From assembly GCA_051453625.1 (NCBI GenBank), contig JBOZIK010000001.1:253016241-253080240 (forward strand): 64,000 nucleotides of DNA. Reading direction: 5' to 3'. Position 1 is the stretch's first letter; every line of letters starts with the position of its first letter. This DNA comes from Welwitschia mirabilis (lineage: Eukaryota > Gnetophyta > Gnetopsida > Welwitschiales). Positions 1 through 13,700 of the stretch are shown piece after piece. The position numbers and the translations under genes were made by a program. The notes below the pieces were generated by a model, which saw nothing but the letters and a program-made list of their open reading frames with translations, had not been told where the DNA came from and searched no databases.

Positions 1-1644
1 TACTGTGTCACATTCCTTCTAAGCAAGGATGTGCTCTATTGTAGTTTTCTAGACAACATAGTTTTTGGTTTTAACCTGTCTATTCATAGTCTGATAGCCT
101 CACATCTCAAAAATTGTATGGATGCAAAAATCATTGTCGAAATTGTATGGATGAACTTCCAAAATTTGCCATTGCTCAGCTTGCTTGCTTAAGAGTTGCA
201 ACGGAAAGTGTGAATTGCTTGCTTGTTACTATGCTTGATTTACTAACTTTGGTAATGAGGTTCACTCACAACTGATCATCAAACAATGCTAACAACACAC
301 CCCCCATGCCCTACAAAAAGAAAATTTTTTTGTATTGTGTTCCAGATATTTACCATAGTAAAGGACCTGTCAGACAGTCATCACAGGATTTCTGTAAGAA
401 AATAAAAAGGTAACAGGAATTAATCCTCCCAGGACTTTACAGCTGTATGATATTCATTAATGAGACAAGGCAGATTATAATGCTTTTGTGGTTCAATGTC
501 TGCTAGTATTAGCAATAGGCATGTTAGCCACGCATTGATAGTCCATAATAGCAATTGCTCAATCCTCTACCAGAAAGGGATGTATTGAGCTTCATTAGCC
601 CAACCATTGCATGGGAAAGTGCAAAAGAGATCTGACAGACGTTTACAATCCTTGTCTCAAATGATTATATCCTTTGATATCCAGTGCTACAAGTTTCGAA
701 AGCTTTGGAATGAAATTCCATAACAGTTGACATGTCTTCTAATCGTTTGTATGTGTAAGCAATAGTACCTCCAGAAGCCCTGACATAGTTGGTCAACTTG
801 GGATCAAAATAAGACTTAGGAGCACTGTGATTCAAGTGTAGTTGAGCCAACCAGTATTGTGGAGGAAGCCTTGGTGACTGGGTCCAAGCATGGCATATAA
901 AACCGAAATAATGATAATTCATGGCTTTGGGATTCTGAATGAGAATGTGAATAATAATTTTCTTTACAAAACGATGTAATCTTTGTGAACATGTGGGTAA
1001 CCATAGTAGACTGAATGATTCTTACTTGTCATGAAAAGTTCCAAAGCAGGCTTTTCCTTCTCTAATGTAGTTTATTTTGCATACAGTTGCAAATGTACTT
1101 ACCCTGAAGTCTGAAATTCCTTTTAGTTCCTTGTTTCCAAATGTTCCAAGAAATTGCCCCGTGAAAAGGAGATCCACCTACTGGAAATTTGAGACATTAG
1201 CAGGTTATTTTCACTTGATCTCCTCAGAGCAAATCAAATCTGAATGCTGAAGTAAGAAATGAAGGATGTTCTTGTGTCTGACCTCACATGGGGCAAGCTA
1301 GAAGGAAGAGAGCACTCTCTTTCTTTCAGATCCCCTGTTGAAAGAATTTGTCATTTGTTGAACAGCCACATTGGAACATGTACTATTCTTGTGTGTTTGA
1401 AATTAATAACTTTATATTTAGTTTCTTATTATTCAAAATTACATATTCCAAATATTAAATGATTCACATGCCTTGTTTGTAAGGTGGTTCATTGTTAATT
1501 TTTGATAACATGCATATTCAGGGAATGCAGAATGTGCTACAGTTGGTCCAGTTTTGTTGTCTTATTCATTGTAGCATTGTTTTCATTGATTTTATCTTTC
1601 CATTTTATGAATTCCTGTTGAACTTGAACATTTTAAGATTGCAG
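1..1644 (+). other. Part of a FIP37 upstream intron, no feature recognised
   Basis: AT-rich, stop-dense on both strands and lacking any FIP37-like block. Since 1645 is entered through a splice acceptor in phase 0, this is most simply the 3' part of an intron. I see no transposon ends here. Confidence 0.5.
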
Positions 1645-1732
1645 GAAAAATGGAAAAGAGCAGAGGAGGAATTGGAGAAATGGCGCTCTGCATTTCAAAA
1701 TGGATCTTTTATTCCTTCTGGAACTGCCCCTG
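1645..1732 (+). CDS. FIP37: FIP37 exon a (first exon in window)
   Basis: 88 bp, entered in phase 0 after an acceptor at 1643-1644 and leaving one base for the next exon. It encodes EKWKRAEEELEKW followed by SAFQNGSF, matching the coiled coil just after the acidic N-terminus of the family. Nothing in 1-1644 resembles the preceding conserved block, so the upstream intron is longer than 1.6 kb. Confidence 0.9.
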
Positions 1733-4700
1733 GTACTCTTCCAACTTTGTTCTCTTGCTTGTTCTTAGTTCATACAAATTAATTGTTTGTTGTCATTGTT
1801 GCTTCATCTGTACCTCCTGTGCCACAGTTTTGTACACATAGTCCTTGCTGAATGGAAAGTTATTTTTACCTTTACCTGTTTTCAGAGCCAAGTCTTGTAA
1901 TAAACGAGTTTCAGAATCTAAAATCTTCAGAGGAATCATTGAAGGAACAGGTATCAATATTGCTAAATACTGTTTTGTGCAACTTTACAATACATAATAC
2001 TAATTAAAAAAGAAAAAAGGAAAAAAGGAAAACATGTCTTCATGTTTTGATGTGCTTGCTTGAAGAATAATCTGATTTTATGTGCTCCTATTTTGGTTCT
2101 CTAACAGTTGGAAAAGGCCAGGAAGAAAGAAGCAGCATTCATTGTCAATTTTGCCAAAAGGGAACAAGAAATTGCTGAACTTAAGGTGCACATGCTATAT
2201 AGTTGCTTACCCTTTCTTCTTAGTTTCGATCATGTTATTAACACATGTCTCCAATTGATCTGCTTACCCTTTCTTGTTAGTTTTGATCATGTTATTAACA
2301 CATGTCTCCAATTGATCTGGACACTATTTTATGCAGTACAGACAGAAAATTATGTGGATTATACAGTAACACATGCCATACTCTGGGTAATAGTAAAGTA
2401 AGCACTCAAGGGGGGATGTTGAAAGTAAATGCAAGCACAACCTTGCATGTGTGAAATTTTTAGTCTTATACCATAACGAGTACTTTCCGAATTCTTTAAA
2501 TCTCAATACCTTTTCATATGACTTAAGGAATCAGCAGAAGACTCTTTTATCTTTTCTCTAGCTTTGTCGTCCTTTGAGTGTGTGATCGTAGCTTTGTAGT
2601 GATCTGGATTTATCTGAGTTTACACTTATAATCGTTCTTCCACAGGGATATATGTGGTTACCTTAATCGAAAGATACAAGATTATTCTACTTGTAATAAA
2701 AACTCAAACAAAAGAAAAACTAGATGTTGGGATTAAAAGTGATCTTTAGTTGACAACGTAAGGGAGTGGAATGCTCCAACGGTGTAATTGATTCATTCTT
2801 TGCTCCACCTTTGCTTCATTGATTCTTGTATCCTGAAACATACACTAAATCGTCAAGTCATTAAGGCTTGGTGTGGAGGCATAATCTTATTTACCACATG
2901 AGTGTTGATAAGTTATCTAGTCCTCTGGATACTTCACAATGCTTTATATGCATGGAAAGAGTAAACCAAAGTGCACAAGACCCGTCAAACAACATGAATT
3001 ATAAATCACAAAAGTAACGTCAAATAACTCACACGGTTCAAAAGAACTTGACAATTAAATAAGCTCACGTAAAGACTACTAATACCATTTTTTGATCATT
3101 AACAATAAAAGAATGAACCTATTTTAAGAACTAGTCCTACTTAAATATTGCTAATACCAAATAACTTTGTGCATGAACAATGAAAAGGTTCAAACTGATT
3201 CTTATATTAAAATCTGAAATGAATTATACATTATATCAATGAAGGAGGAAAAGAAGAAGAACTCCTCAACTAGCCTTGGATCTTTCTGCCTCTAAGAAAG
3301 AGTGTCAGAGCACTATGACGTCCTAGCTTCTAAGTCTTTCCCATGTTGAGCCAACCGAAAGATGTTTATCATGGGAACTCAAGGCCCTTTTATGGATGAG
3401 GGAAGGCCTGGGTAGTTACGTCATGATTGCGTTAGGTGTTGTCATTATGCGTTAGGTGGTGGTTACATAAGAGGGGTTACTTAAGGGCAGTTACATAAGG
3501 AGCAAGTTACAAATGTGTTTGGCATTTAGCCACAAGTATGATTCCTTTGTCTTCAAGTGCAAACATGACAATGATGGGTCCTTGGACTGTTGATGATGCT
3601 GCTAGTGGATGCCATGTCATGTATCTTTGTCTTGATCATCCTCATTCTGCCACATGTCGCTGCGACGTGTCATTTTGTACTTCTGCCATGTGTCATCGAA
3701 GTTAAAGATTAAATCTGATTTATGTCCGATTGAGCCCATAAGTGAAATGGCTTTCATACCCTGAGAAGGTGCAGGAGCGTGAGTTTTTCACCATTCTGCC
3801 TCAAAAAGCTATTGACGCTGGTAGTCTTGGTTGGTGGCGCCAGCGTTTGGTGCTAGAATTATTTGAGTTTTGGAAGTGTTCTTCAGACACTAGCTAAAAA
3901 CCTGTTAATGTTGGGGGAAAGTCCAGAATATTATGAAAAATAGTAAAAAGGGTAGAAAACATTAATATCTGATAAAACAATGTGTTTTAATGTTTCTCCT
4001 TATACTAAATTGATCAATTATCTTGCATAGAATGTCAATTTTCACATGCAAACACACCCCTTATCCAGTCTCTTGCTCCTTCCTTAGCAAAACATTGATG
4101 AAGACATGGTGACATGGAAAAAATGACTTAAGTGAAAATGGCAAACACGGAAATGATATGACATTTTTTTTTGAAATTTTTGATCAATTTTTAACATTTA
4201 GGCATCAAAATCAAAAAAATCTATGATAACGGATGCCATATTGCCTAACCAAAATTAAACTTTGTCCTCAAAGTTACAAAAATAGGAAATTTTATATAAG
4301 GCTTTTGAGAACAATATAATTACAAAGCTAGTGAATGATTTCATGAATGTATTTAGGGAAAACCACACTGCAATCTAAGGAAAAACAAAACCTAAATTCT
4401 AATGAAAATCCATCATCTTCAAATTCAAAAGATATATTGCCTAAGTTACTGGCCACATGTATTGAAAATTTGTTGATTTATTTGACATTTAAAAGGATCA
4501 CAATATCAAACAAATAAAGTATCTTTGAGTGAACCTGTTAGTAATAGAAAATTAGTTAAGCAAATTCTCAAGTACACAAGTTAAAGNNNNNNNNNNNNNN
4601 NNNNNNNNNNNNNNNNNNNNNNNNNNNNNNNNNNNNNNNNNNNNNNNNNNNNNNNNNNNNNNNNNNNNNNNNNNNNNNNNNNNNNNNNNNNNNNNNNNNN

Positions 4701-7700
4701 NNNNNNNNNNNNNNTCCAACAGAGTTAAGCATGTTGATAAATGAAGGAGTCAGTGGTGCATTGCCAACGAGTGTTTATAGCCCTGATGCAATTGAACATG
4801 TCATAAATTAAATCGTTAGAGCTACACTGCCAGCGAGCGTCCATAGCCCCAATGCAGTTAACTAAACCCAATTTTAATGATCAATAAATAATGTGCTTTT
4901 TGGAGAGGAGATATCTTTATTTTCTTTTTAATCATCCTTATCATATTCAATAATTTTTTAATGCACGTAAAGGGGCCATTAGCTCATTAGCCTAATCAAG
5001 ACAAATCTTGCCCCCATAAAATGCTTGGAAACAATTCGCTTAACATGAAAGTAGATTCCACCTTAATTCAACCATATTTTCTCATTGGGAGACCTTAAGC
5101 GAAACTAAACTTTAACAAGCTAACTCGAAAATAAGCAAAGTCTTTTCTCAAAAAACTATAGGTAAACTCAAATTTTACATAGTTCGAAATGACAAAGCAG
5201 TCACTTATTAACGGTTTATTCCAATTAAGGGCCATCAACCGGGATCATCTAATCTCAAAGGGGAGGGTGGTTGATGGAGTTTATTAGGGACAACGAAGTG
5301 GATGGAATGGGTAACGAGTTTTGAGTTGATGATGATTTATTCAATGATGCGAATGGAATTTGGGGTTCCCCACTTGGAAATGTTTAAAGTCTGTGATTAT
5401 AAAGGTGGTAGTGCTTGGGAGGTTTTAAATGAAAAAGGGTGTCAAGCACAAACTTTTTAAGAATTTTTGATTTTCTCAGGCCAAAATTTATTCTAAAAGA
5501 AAAATCTATACTAGAAGAAATATTTAAGCTAACATCACACAATGAAGTTAAAAATTTTTCTAGGCACTTCCCAAGGTATTGTAGATGTGAAGCTTTATGA
5601 TGGTGAATGCAAAGTTTAGATGATGAATCAAAATTACACAAAGCATTCAAAGAGGAGACTGAATCCCTATAAACATTTATGCATGAATTCATAAAATTTT
5701 GAAGAACATCAAATCTAGCAGTGAAATTAATACGTTCAAAATCAGAAATTTTCTAACCCTTAGGATGTCTTTGGTTGCCCAATAACTCACGTGAGACATC
5801 GCTTTTGGGTGAAGACAAAGGTGAATTGGAAATCATGGAAGAAGGCAATTGATTGTCAAAGAAAGTATTAGAAGATGGTTCCAAAGGTGAAGATGGCTTA
5901 TCTTTCTCATTAAGGTTTAAATCTTGCTTAGAAGACAAACATGAAAATGACATAATGGGTTCAAGAGGTTGTTGACAAAAAGATTGTTTAAAGGATGGAT
6001 CTTGAAATGGCTCTTGGTTAATGTTCTCTTCCTCATTAAGGTTCTTTAAGGATTCTTCCCCACAAGGTTGCACAAGCGACAGAGGTTGAGGTTCAAAGAA
6101 GTCAATGTCATTTCTTTCATTTATGTTGTCTATGGATTCGTCCTCTGATGTATAGCATTCTAATTTTCTTTTTCCCTCGAACGTTTGCTCACTGACCATG
6201 GATTGATCATCGTTATTTAAAGTATCTACTCCTACTCTAAATTATAGCCTATTTGTGTGCAACCTTTCACTCTCTAAGGCGTTTCTATACTTAAGGTCTT
6301 CTTGGGTATCATCATTGGTTTCATTGTGGGCTTCAAAGTTTTCTTCCTCATTCCCAAGGGATATGATTTGGATGTTGTTGATGTTATTCTCTCCCTTCAA
6401 GGTCTTATAAGTTTTCGAGCTTATGGAATGTGGGACAGTTTTCTTCCTCTTGTTGGTTGAGTGTACTAAAGATTTGAGTAATGACTCGGTTTAACTGTTG
6501 GATATTTTACTCAAGCTTTTGGTTTGTTTGCATTGGGGCTTCCATGAATCTTGTAAGGGTGTCTTCCAAGGAATTTGAAGAGGGTTGTTGAGTTCTAGGA
6601 GATGAAGGGTATTGGTTAAATGATGAAGAATATGGAAGGGAAGATGAGGGGTATTCATGGGAAGATGAATATGAATACGATGAAGGGAAAGGATCATGAG
6701 GGCTGAAGGAACGTGTGGGATCAAACTCCTAAGTGTGAATATACCGATTTTGGTATTCATAATTGCAAGGAGTCTGATTTAGGTACAGATGGGTTTGAGG
6801 ACACTCTTCAAAGGTTTGTCTAAGGCGAATAAAGTCTCATATAGTGCGCTTCAGTTGGTTATGGTTTTGGAAGCTGTAGGGGTAGATAGGTTGCTGATTG
6901 GAAGGTGTTTGAAATAGATTCGGAGCCCAACTCATGGTTTAAGTTTTAAGAAATAGTTGGCAGTTTCGACTAAGGGTTCACGTTTTCTGTATTTCTCTCA
7001 GTTTCGAAGGAGGCCTGCAACCCTAGAAGCTTCAGAGAGTTCACAAAAGGGTTTAGTTCAAGTCATAGTGTAGTCTGAGTAGGAATGCCGACAACGCCTG
7101 TCAGGGAAGGTGGCGGCACTGGTTTGATTAAGCAAAACGATTTGGAAAAAAGACAGAGGGGTCGCTCAGTTAGCGCAATAGGGTTTGGGTCACAGGGTCT
7201 GAGAAACAGGTAACAGAGACCCAAAATGACAAAATCTTATGGAATTACAACTTTGGAAAATAAACCTAATGTTTTTAATCTTTCTTAGTTTTTTTTACAA
7301 AATTGAAAACTGACATAAATGAAAAAGTTATAGAGATTTACAGAAATCAGAAAAACAAAAGATATAACAAATCGTTAGAGGCTTGGTTTCAATTTTAAAT
7401 TTGCGATCTAAGGTTTGGCTGCACCTGCAGAAAAGTCGTTAGACCTGAAATGCGAAATATCAGATACAAAAATGAAGCTTCAGCTATTAGAAAAGATAAC
7501 CAAACTCAACAATTTGAACCAGTTCAGGTTTTACTGGAAAAGGACCAGTACCTACCATTGGAAGGAAAAACGAAAACACACAAAATAAAGAGAAAAGACT
7601 TGTTCGGGTATCACTGGAAAAGGGACCAGTAACCACCACTAACAAAATACAAAGTAACTATAAATCGCAAGAAGAAAATTAAGTACTATAGAAAAACTTA

Positions 7701-10700
7701 CCGTGCCAATATACCCCTGACAACAGTGCCAAAATCTGATCGTAGCTTTGTAGTGATCCAGATTTATCTGAGTTCACACTCAGAATCGTTCTTCCACAAG
7801 GATATATGTGATAACTTTAATCAAAAGATACAGGATTATCCTACTTGTAATAAAAACTCAAACAAAAGAAAAACCAGATGTTGAGATTAAAAGTGATCTT
7901 TAGTTGATGACGTAAGGGAGTGGAATGCTCCAAAGGCCTAATTGATTCATCCTTCGCTCTACTTTTGTTTCACTGATTCTTGTACCCTGAGACATGCACT
8001 AAATCATCAGGTCATTAAGGCTCGACGTGGAGGCATAATCTCATCCACCACATGAGTGTTGGGAAGTTATCTAGTCCTCCTGATACTTCACAACCCTTTA
8101 TAAGCATGGAAAGTGTGAACCAAAGTGTACAAGATCTGTCAAACAACAGGAACTATAAATCACATAAGTAACTTCAAATAACTCACATAGTTTGAAAGAA
8201 CTTGACAATTAAATAAGCTCATCTAAAGATTGCTAATATCATTTTCTGATCATTAACAATAAAAGAATGAACCTATTTTAAGAACTAGTCCTACCTAAAT
8301 ATTGCTAATACTAAATAACTTTGTGCATTAACAATGAAAGGGTTCAAACCAATTCTTATATTAAAAACTAAAATGAATTACACATTACATCAAAGAAGGA
8401 GGAGGAGGAGATGAAGAACTCCTTAACTAGCCTCGGATCATTCGGCCCCCAAAAAAGTGTGTCAGAGCACCATGATGTCCTAGCCTTCAAGTCTTTTCCA
8501 TGTTGAGCCAATGAAAAGCTATTTACTATGGGGTGCTCAAGGTCCTTTTATAGATGAGGGAAGGCCTGGGTAGTTACATCATGATTGTGTTAGGTATTGT
8601 CATTATGCGTTAGGTGGCGGTTACATAAGAGGGGTTACTTAAGGGCGGTTACATAAGGAGCAAGTTACAAATGTGTTTGGAATGTAGCCACAAATAGGAT
8701 TGCTTTGTCTTCAATCGCAAACATGCGGATGATGTGTCCTGTGTCCTTTGACTATTGATGATGCTGCCAACAGATGCCATGTCATGTATCTTCGTCTCAA
8801 TCATCCTCATCATGCCACATGTCACTGTGATGTGTCGTTTTGTATTTCCGCCATGTGTTGCTGGAATTAAAGATTAAATCTGATTTATGTCTGGCTGAGC
8901 CCATAAGTGAAATGGATTTAATTCCCCGATAAGTGAAATGGATTTAATTCCCCGAGAGGGTGTAGGAATGTGAGTTTTTCACCATTCTACTTCATAGCAG
9001 GCGACGCGGGTAGTCTTGGCCGACTGCGCTGGCATTTGATGCTGGAATTATTTGAATATTGGAAGTGTTCTTCAGAAACCAGCTAAAAACCTGCTAATGT
9101 TAGGGGAAAGTCGATAATATTGTGAAAAACAATAAAAAGGGTAGAAAACATTAATATATGATAAAACAGTGCATTTTAATGTCTCTTTGTACTAAATTGA
9201 TCAATTATCTTGCGTAGAATGTCAATTTTGGCATGCAAACAGTGTGAGAGATTCCATACATGTTTCTAATGGATCAGTCTAGCAAAAATTAGGTTGAGTT
9301 ACTATTATGCTTCTATTACGTTTTCTGGTATCCTAAGCTTGGACTTCGATCTCCAGTTGTTTGGGATTGTCCAATCTTTTTATTTTTCCTAGCTGGTAAT
9401 TTGTTTAGAAGGCTCCATCCCTTTGCAAACAGTTCTGGTTTGCTAGACTATTTGTCATATCGCATGGTACCTCGAATTCACGAAAAGGGACAGAGGATTT
9501 TAGCTATACATTGGGTTTACGATTTACTTGTATGCCTTGCATTTTATAATATGCTATAGGTTTTGTTAGAAACGCAAAACAAAATTACGGCTTAACAATG
9601 ATAATTATTTGGCCTTTCTATGTCATGCTATTTTGGCTTCAGTATGCCTTTCAATATACAGTGTCTTCAAGGAACGTGGGGCAACTCTGTTATCAGGCCT
9701 GATTGATCCTGATTGGTAAAGACTGCTCTCTGCCTTTTGACAAAAAGATTCTTACAAACATTCTTGGACGACAACTCTTGCAATGGCTGATATTTCCTTA
9801 CACAGAAACAGTGCAGTGCTCTCTTATTAACCAAGAATCCAAGGAAACGAGCCATATCATCACAATACACAATAATGGCCGCAATACCAACATCCTCAAA
9901 GCCCTTTTCTGGAATTGGAGGTCTTTTCTTTACTCTTCTTTCCCTTAAATGGATTTTCATTAGGGCTAAAACCAGAACCTTTCCATGACTTATCACCATG
10001 TCACAATTAGATAACTTTTACAATAGAAGGACTTTTAACGATCTCTTTTCCCTTCTTCCTTTGTTTTAAAATACTAACATTACTACAAAGGACAGATGAC
10101 ACTTTTAAAGATTACATAAAAGGAGAAATAGAAAAAGGGAGAAGATTTATCTATATGCGGCATAATATCTTATCAGGGAGTAGACTTAGCTTTTTATATG
10201 TCCTTAGCAAAACCTTGTTACATAACTGAAACTAAAACTCATTTTCAAAGCTTAGGAGATTTGGATTGAACCAATTTTATAGATGAAAGGTTGCACCACC
10301 ACACTTTCAAAAAAGTAACATGATTATGTCTATGGTTATGAAACACTTTTAAAGAAACATCCAAGGTTTCACAAAAACATTAAAATAAAAGTTTCGAATG
10401 GTTTTTTTGGCATTTTATACATCTTTCCATTCTGCTTCTGGAATATTTCCTAAGTAAACCTCATGCTTTCAAACTCATTTATAAGCATGTTTCCAGTTTT
10501 AGCATTTTAAAAGCTTGAAGCACATTATCTGTACAAATTTAACTTGAAGTTGGATAACTTTTTAGTGTTCTACAATGTCTCAAGTAAATGTTTCTTGCAC
10601 TGTTGTTGGCAGAGAATGAGCAAAATTTTTTGGAAGATTGACCTTTGGGTTAACATGATAATGCTTTGTGAAGAAAGAAAGAAACTGACGATGATCAGCA

Positions 10701-13700
10701 TGTCTAATGGATATTCTGGGATTGCAATCATGGCAAGGAAGAAATGCTCATGTGAAAATTGTGAATACAAACCCAACGCCCTAACATAGTTCCATGTAGG
10801 GTATGGGGAAAGTGTAACATGACAGTAGTCAGAGTGAGGTGGCAGATTGGGAAAAGAAAGCACACCAAAAGTTGTGTTGTAGTATCTGGACTGAAGCTGG
10901 GAGACTGTAGGGCGATGTGTTAAGGCTTAGACAGAGGAGGATGGGCCAAAGTTCTGCCTACTTCACACTCCCTTAAAACACTAAATGTCGTGTCTTATTG
11001 AGGGTTGCATTTGCTTTTGATCTATTGCTGTTAATACACTACAGTGAGCATGTGTTTATTCCATTCTTCATTATGAACAGAGTGCATGGTGGCTTTTTGT
11101 TTTTTAATTTGCTAGACGTGGTACAAGAAAAGACATTCCAAGTCAATTTTTACAATATGTACTTCTATTCTTAAAACAATATATACAGTTATTGTTGGTG
11201 TTACTTGACAAAGTATGTGATTCATATTTTCACACTGTTCCTTATTGAGGGTGACAGGAAGTTCATGCTTTTGCTTTTGATCTGTAACTGTGAATATGCT
11301 ACAGTGAGCATGTGTTTATTTCATTCTTTGTTATGAGCAGAATGCTTGGTGGCTTTTTTGTTTTCTTAATTTCATAGCCATGGCACAAGAAAAAGAGATT
11401 ACAAGTCAAAAATATTGAGAACATATAATTCTATCATTTTCACAGTGACTTTTGAAAGGACACTAGTTTTCTCATTATTGATTTTTTGTGCACTTTATTT
11501 TGTTCATGCAGTCAGCTGTCCGTGATCTGAAGTCCCAATTGAAGCCTCCATCCCTTAAGGTACATATTTTGTAAATTGTGCCTCTCTAAGAACATATTTT
11601 TCTAGGCATTATCATTTATCATCTAGCAATTTTCAGTCAGGTTTTCTGTTCGAGAATATAAATGGTCACGTTTTCTTCACTCCCATTAGCTGCTGAAACC
11701 TAGATTTTGGTCTTTAGGATTTCTCATTCGCAAATGTTTTTATCATTGGGGTGTTTTATCAAGTTTACTTGTATCTTCAGGATTTCTGTTTCTTTTGTGT
11801 AACACCACACAAGCAATTAATTTCTCATTGGATTGGTGACCATTGGTAAGAGATCATAGTTAGGGAAGGTTATTGTTAAATTTACAGTACAGTGTAAAAT
11901 ATAAACTTTTGACTGGACATGATCCAGCACATAGGGATAAAATCGACCTCAGATAGATGGGTTAATTATTATGAAAGCTATAAGGTATATTTAAACCTTT
12001 ATAATAATACAGAAACATCATCATTGCTAAAACATGTACTACAGTTTATGTTATAGTGTATTTTACTTTAATATAATACTTTATAATCTGTGTAATCCTA
12101 ATTATAACCACTAATTTGAATCTAATAGGATTTGAGGAAGCAAATCTTCTAATATTTTGTGTATTTATGTTATTTGACCATATGAAAGTGGTAGTAACGA
12201 CGTCCAGGTATCTCACAAAGGCATTTAATAAATAAGTGCAAGAATGCATGCTTGGGTACAAACAAAATCCTTGTTTTACTAGGCTTAAAATGTACACTTA
12301 GATGGGACATCTTATGTTAGGGTGTGTAGTAAGCTTACACTTCTTGTTCTTTTCGCTAATAAGTTAATCTTAATGCAACTCCTGGTATTTGATTTTCTTT
12401 TTTTTGTATAGGGAAAATATATTTTATGTGATTGGAATTTGACAATTCAAGTTTTTTCTTTTTTTAAAAATATTGTCTATAGGTGTATTTACCTCATGCC
12501 TAAAATGTGTGAATCTTTTGTGCAGGCAAGAAGGTTGTTGCTTGATCCAGCAATACATGAGGAGTTCACTCGTTTGAAGGTATCATGTTTTTGAAATGTG
12601 GCTTCCTTTTTACCAAAGAAGTAGACTGAATTTAATAGCATTATGACTTATGAGTTGAGCAATGACAGGGTGCTGTTATATGTGGATAGCAGAAAAATTG
12701 AGAAATTCAAAGTTCTCACAATGTGATAAGGATTCTCTAAAGGTCAAACTTGCATATGCTTTTGATAGGATTGACTCTAGTGGATATACATGAAAGTCCA
12801 TGTTTCCTAAACATTTGATGCTCCATGTTACATGAACTGTCTTACTAATGTTGACGTTGATGCACTTTATGAACCTCTTTGCTTTGTGTTTTGATGATGT
12901 CTTTCAGAAGGCTTGTTGGTCATGTGCTCTCCCTGAGCAGCCCAAAAGTCAGTTTATTTGTGGGTTCTGGTTTCAAAGTCAGTCAGGATTTTGGTGTGAT
13001 GTTTATGTACAAAAAATTGGTATTAAAGCCTGGTTTTGGCTTGATTTGAGGTCAGAAGCTCTTTTGGTGTCTTTCCCGGACTGTGTGAACACTTAACATG
13101 TGGATCAAAGGGAGGTTTGTTGGCTTTGTGCCCCCATGTCCAACTCAGTTAGTGTGTTTATCTGTGGGTTTTCTGATTGGTCATGGTTTTTGGTGTGTTG
13201 GTTAGAGGCCCAACAAGGCCATCCATAAACAGGACTTGATCAGACTGTCAAAATTCTTGTGATGGTCATCCTCATGATGAACCTCCCTCAAATACTATCA
13301 TGTTGGACCTCGTTTGACAAAAATCAATAAAATGGATTTGTGGATAGTAGATAGTGGGAAATATTCATTTTTAAGAAATATAACCATAAATTGAAGGAAT
13401 CTGTCATGAATCTGGGATATTACTTCAGAATGAGAATCCTTACAATCAAGTCAGGACATTACTTCATTTTACTCTGTAATCAAACAATGGTTTAGTTGTA
13501 TGTTAGGGAAAGATACATAAATAAATCATTAGCCTGGATCATATCAAATATCAGAAACTATAAGGAAGCCTCTCATAAATATACTAAAGTTGAAGAAATG
13601 TCAATTAAATTAGGAAAGAGCTATAAAAAGGAAAAATCAGGCATTACAAAATGGCAAATAACTAGGGGAACTCGGATAAAGCCAGTAAACAAATAAACAA

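Larger units (their letters stand above)
2583..9241 (-). mobile_element. LTR element A: nonautonomous Athila-related Ty3/gypsy, complete, in FIP37 intron 3
   Basis: Complete element, transcribed on the - strand and so antisense to FIP37. LTRs at 2583-4054 and 7737-9241 both run TG...CA and are flanked by perfect 5-bp target duplications GTGTG (2578-2582 and 9242-9246). The primer binding site lies 5 bp inside the right LTR. The internal region, 3.7 kb with a 128-N gap, contains a gag C-terminal remnant, a linker open frame, an integrase-tail-like segment and a repeated 3' motif, but no protease, RT or RNase H. In the first ~330 bp the two LTRs agree at roughly nine of ten positions, with mostly transition differences, so the insertion is not recent. 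Confidence 0.93.
9247..11511 (+). other. Remainder of FIP37 intron 3
   Basis: Apart from the unassigned open frame and the tandem duplication listed separately, this is stop-dense AT-rich intron sequence with no transposon ends that I can recognise. Confidence 0.5.

Noticed and set aside
665-1004. Two overlapping - strand frames of 85 and 62 codons
   Set aside because: No family resemblance, no splice-bounded structure that I could support, and frames of this size occur by chance in the upstream FIP37 intron.
1492-1841. + strand frames of 96 and 63 codons overlapping FIP37 exon a
   Set aside because: The 96-codon frame merely reads through exon a into introns; the 63-codon frame is another frame of the same stretch. 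The real coding part is 1645-1732, defined by splice sites and homology.
12046-12297. 83-codon - strand frame in FIP37 intron 4
   Set aside because: AT-rich codons, no recognisable motif, no supporting context.
12848-13096. 82-codon + strand frame
   Set aside because: It crosses from intron DNA into TRIM copy 1, which is noncoding; the frame is accidental.
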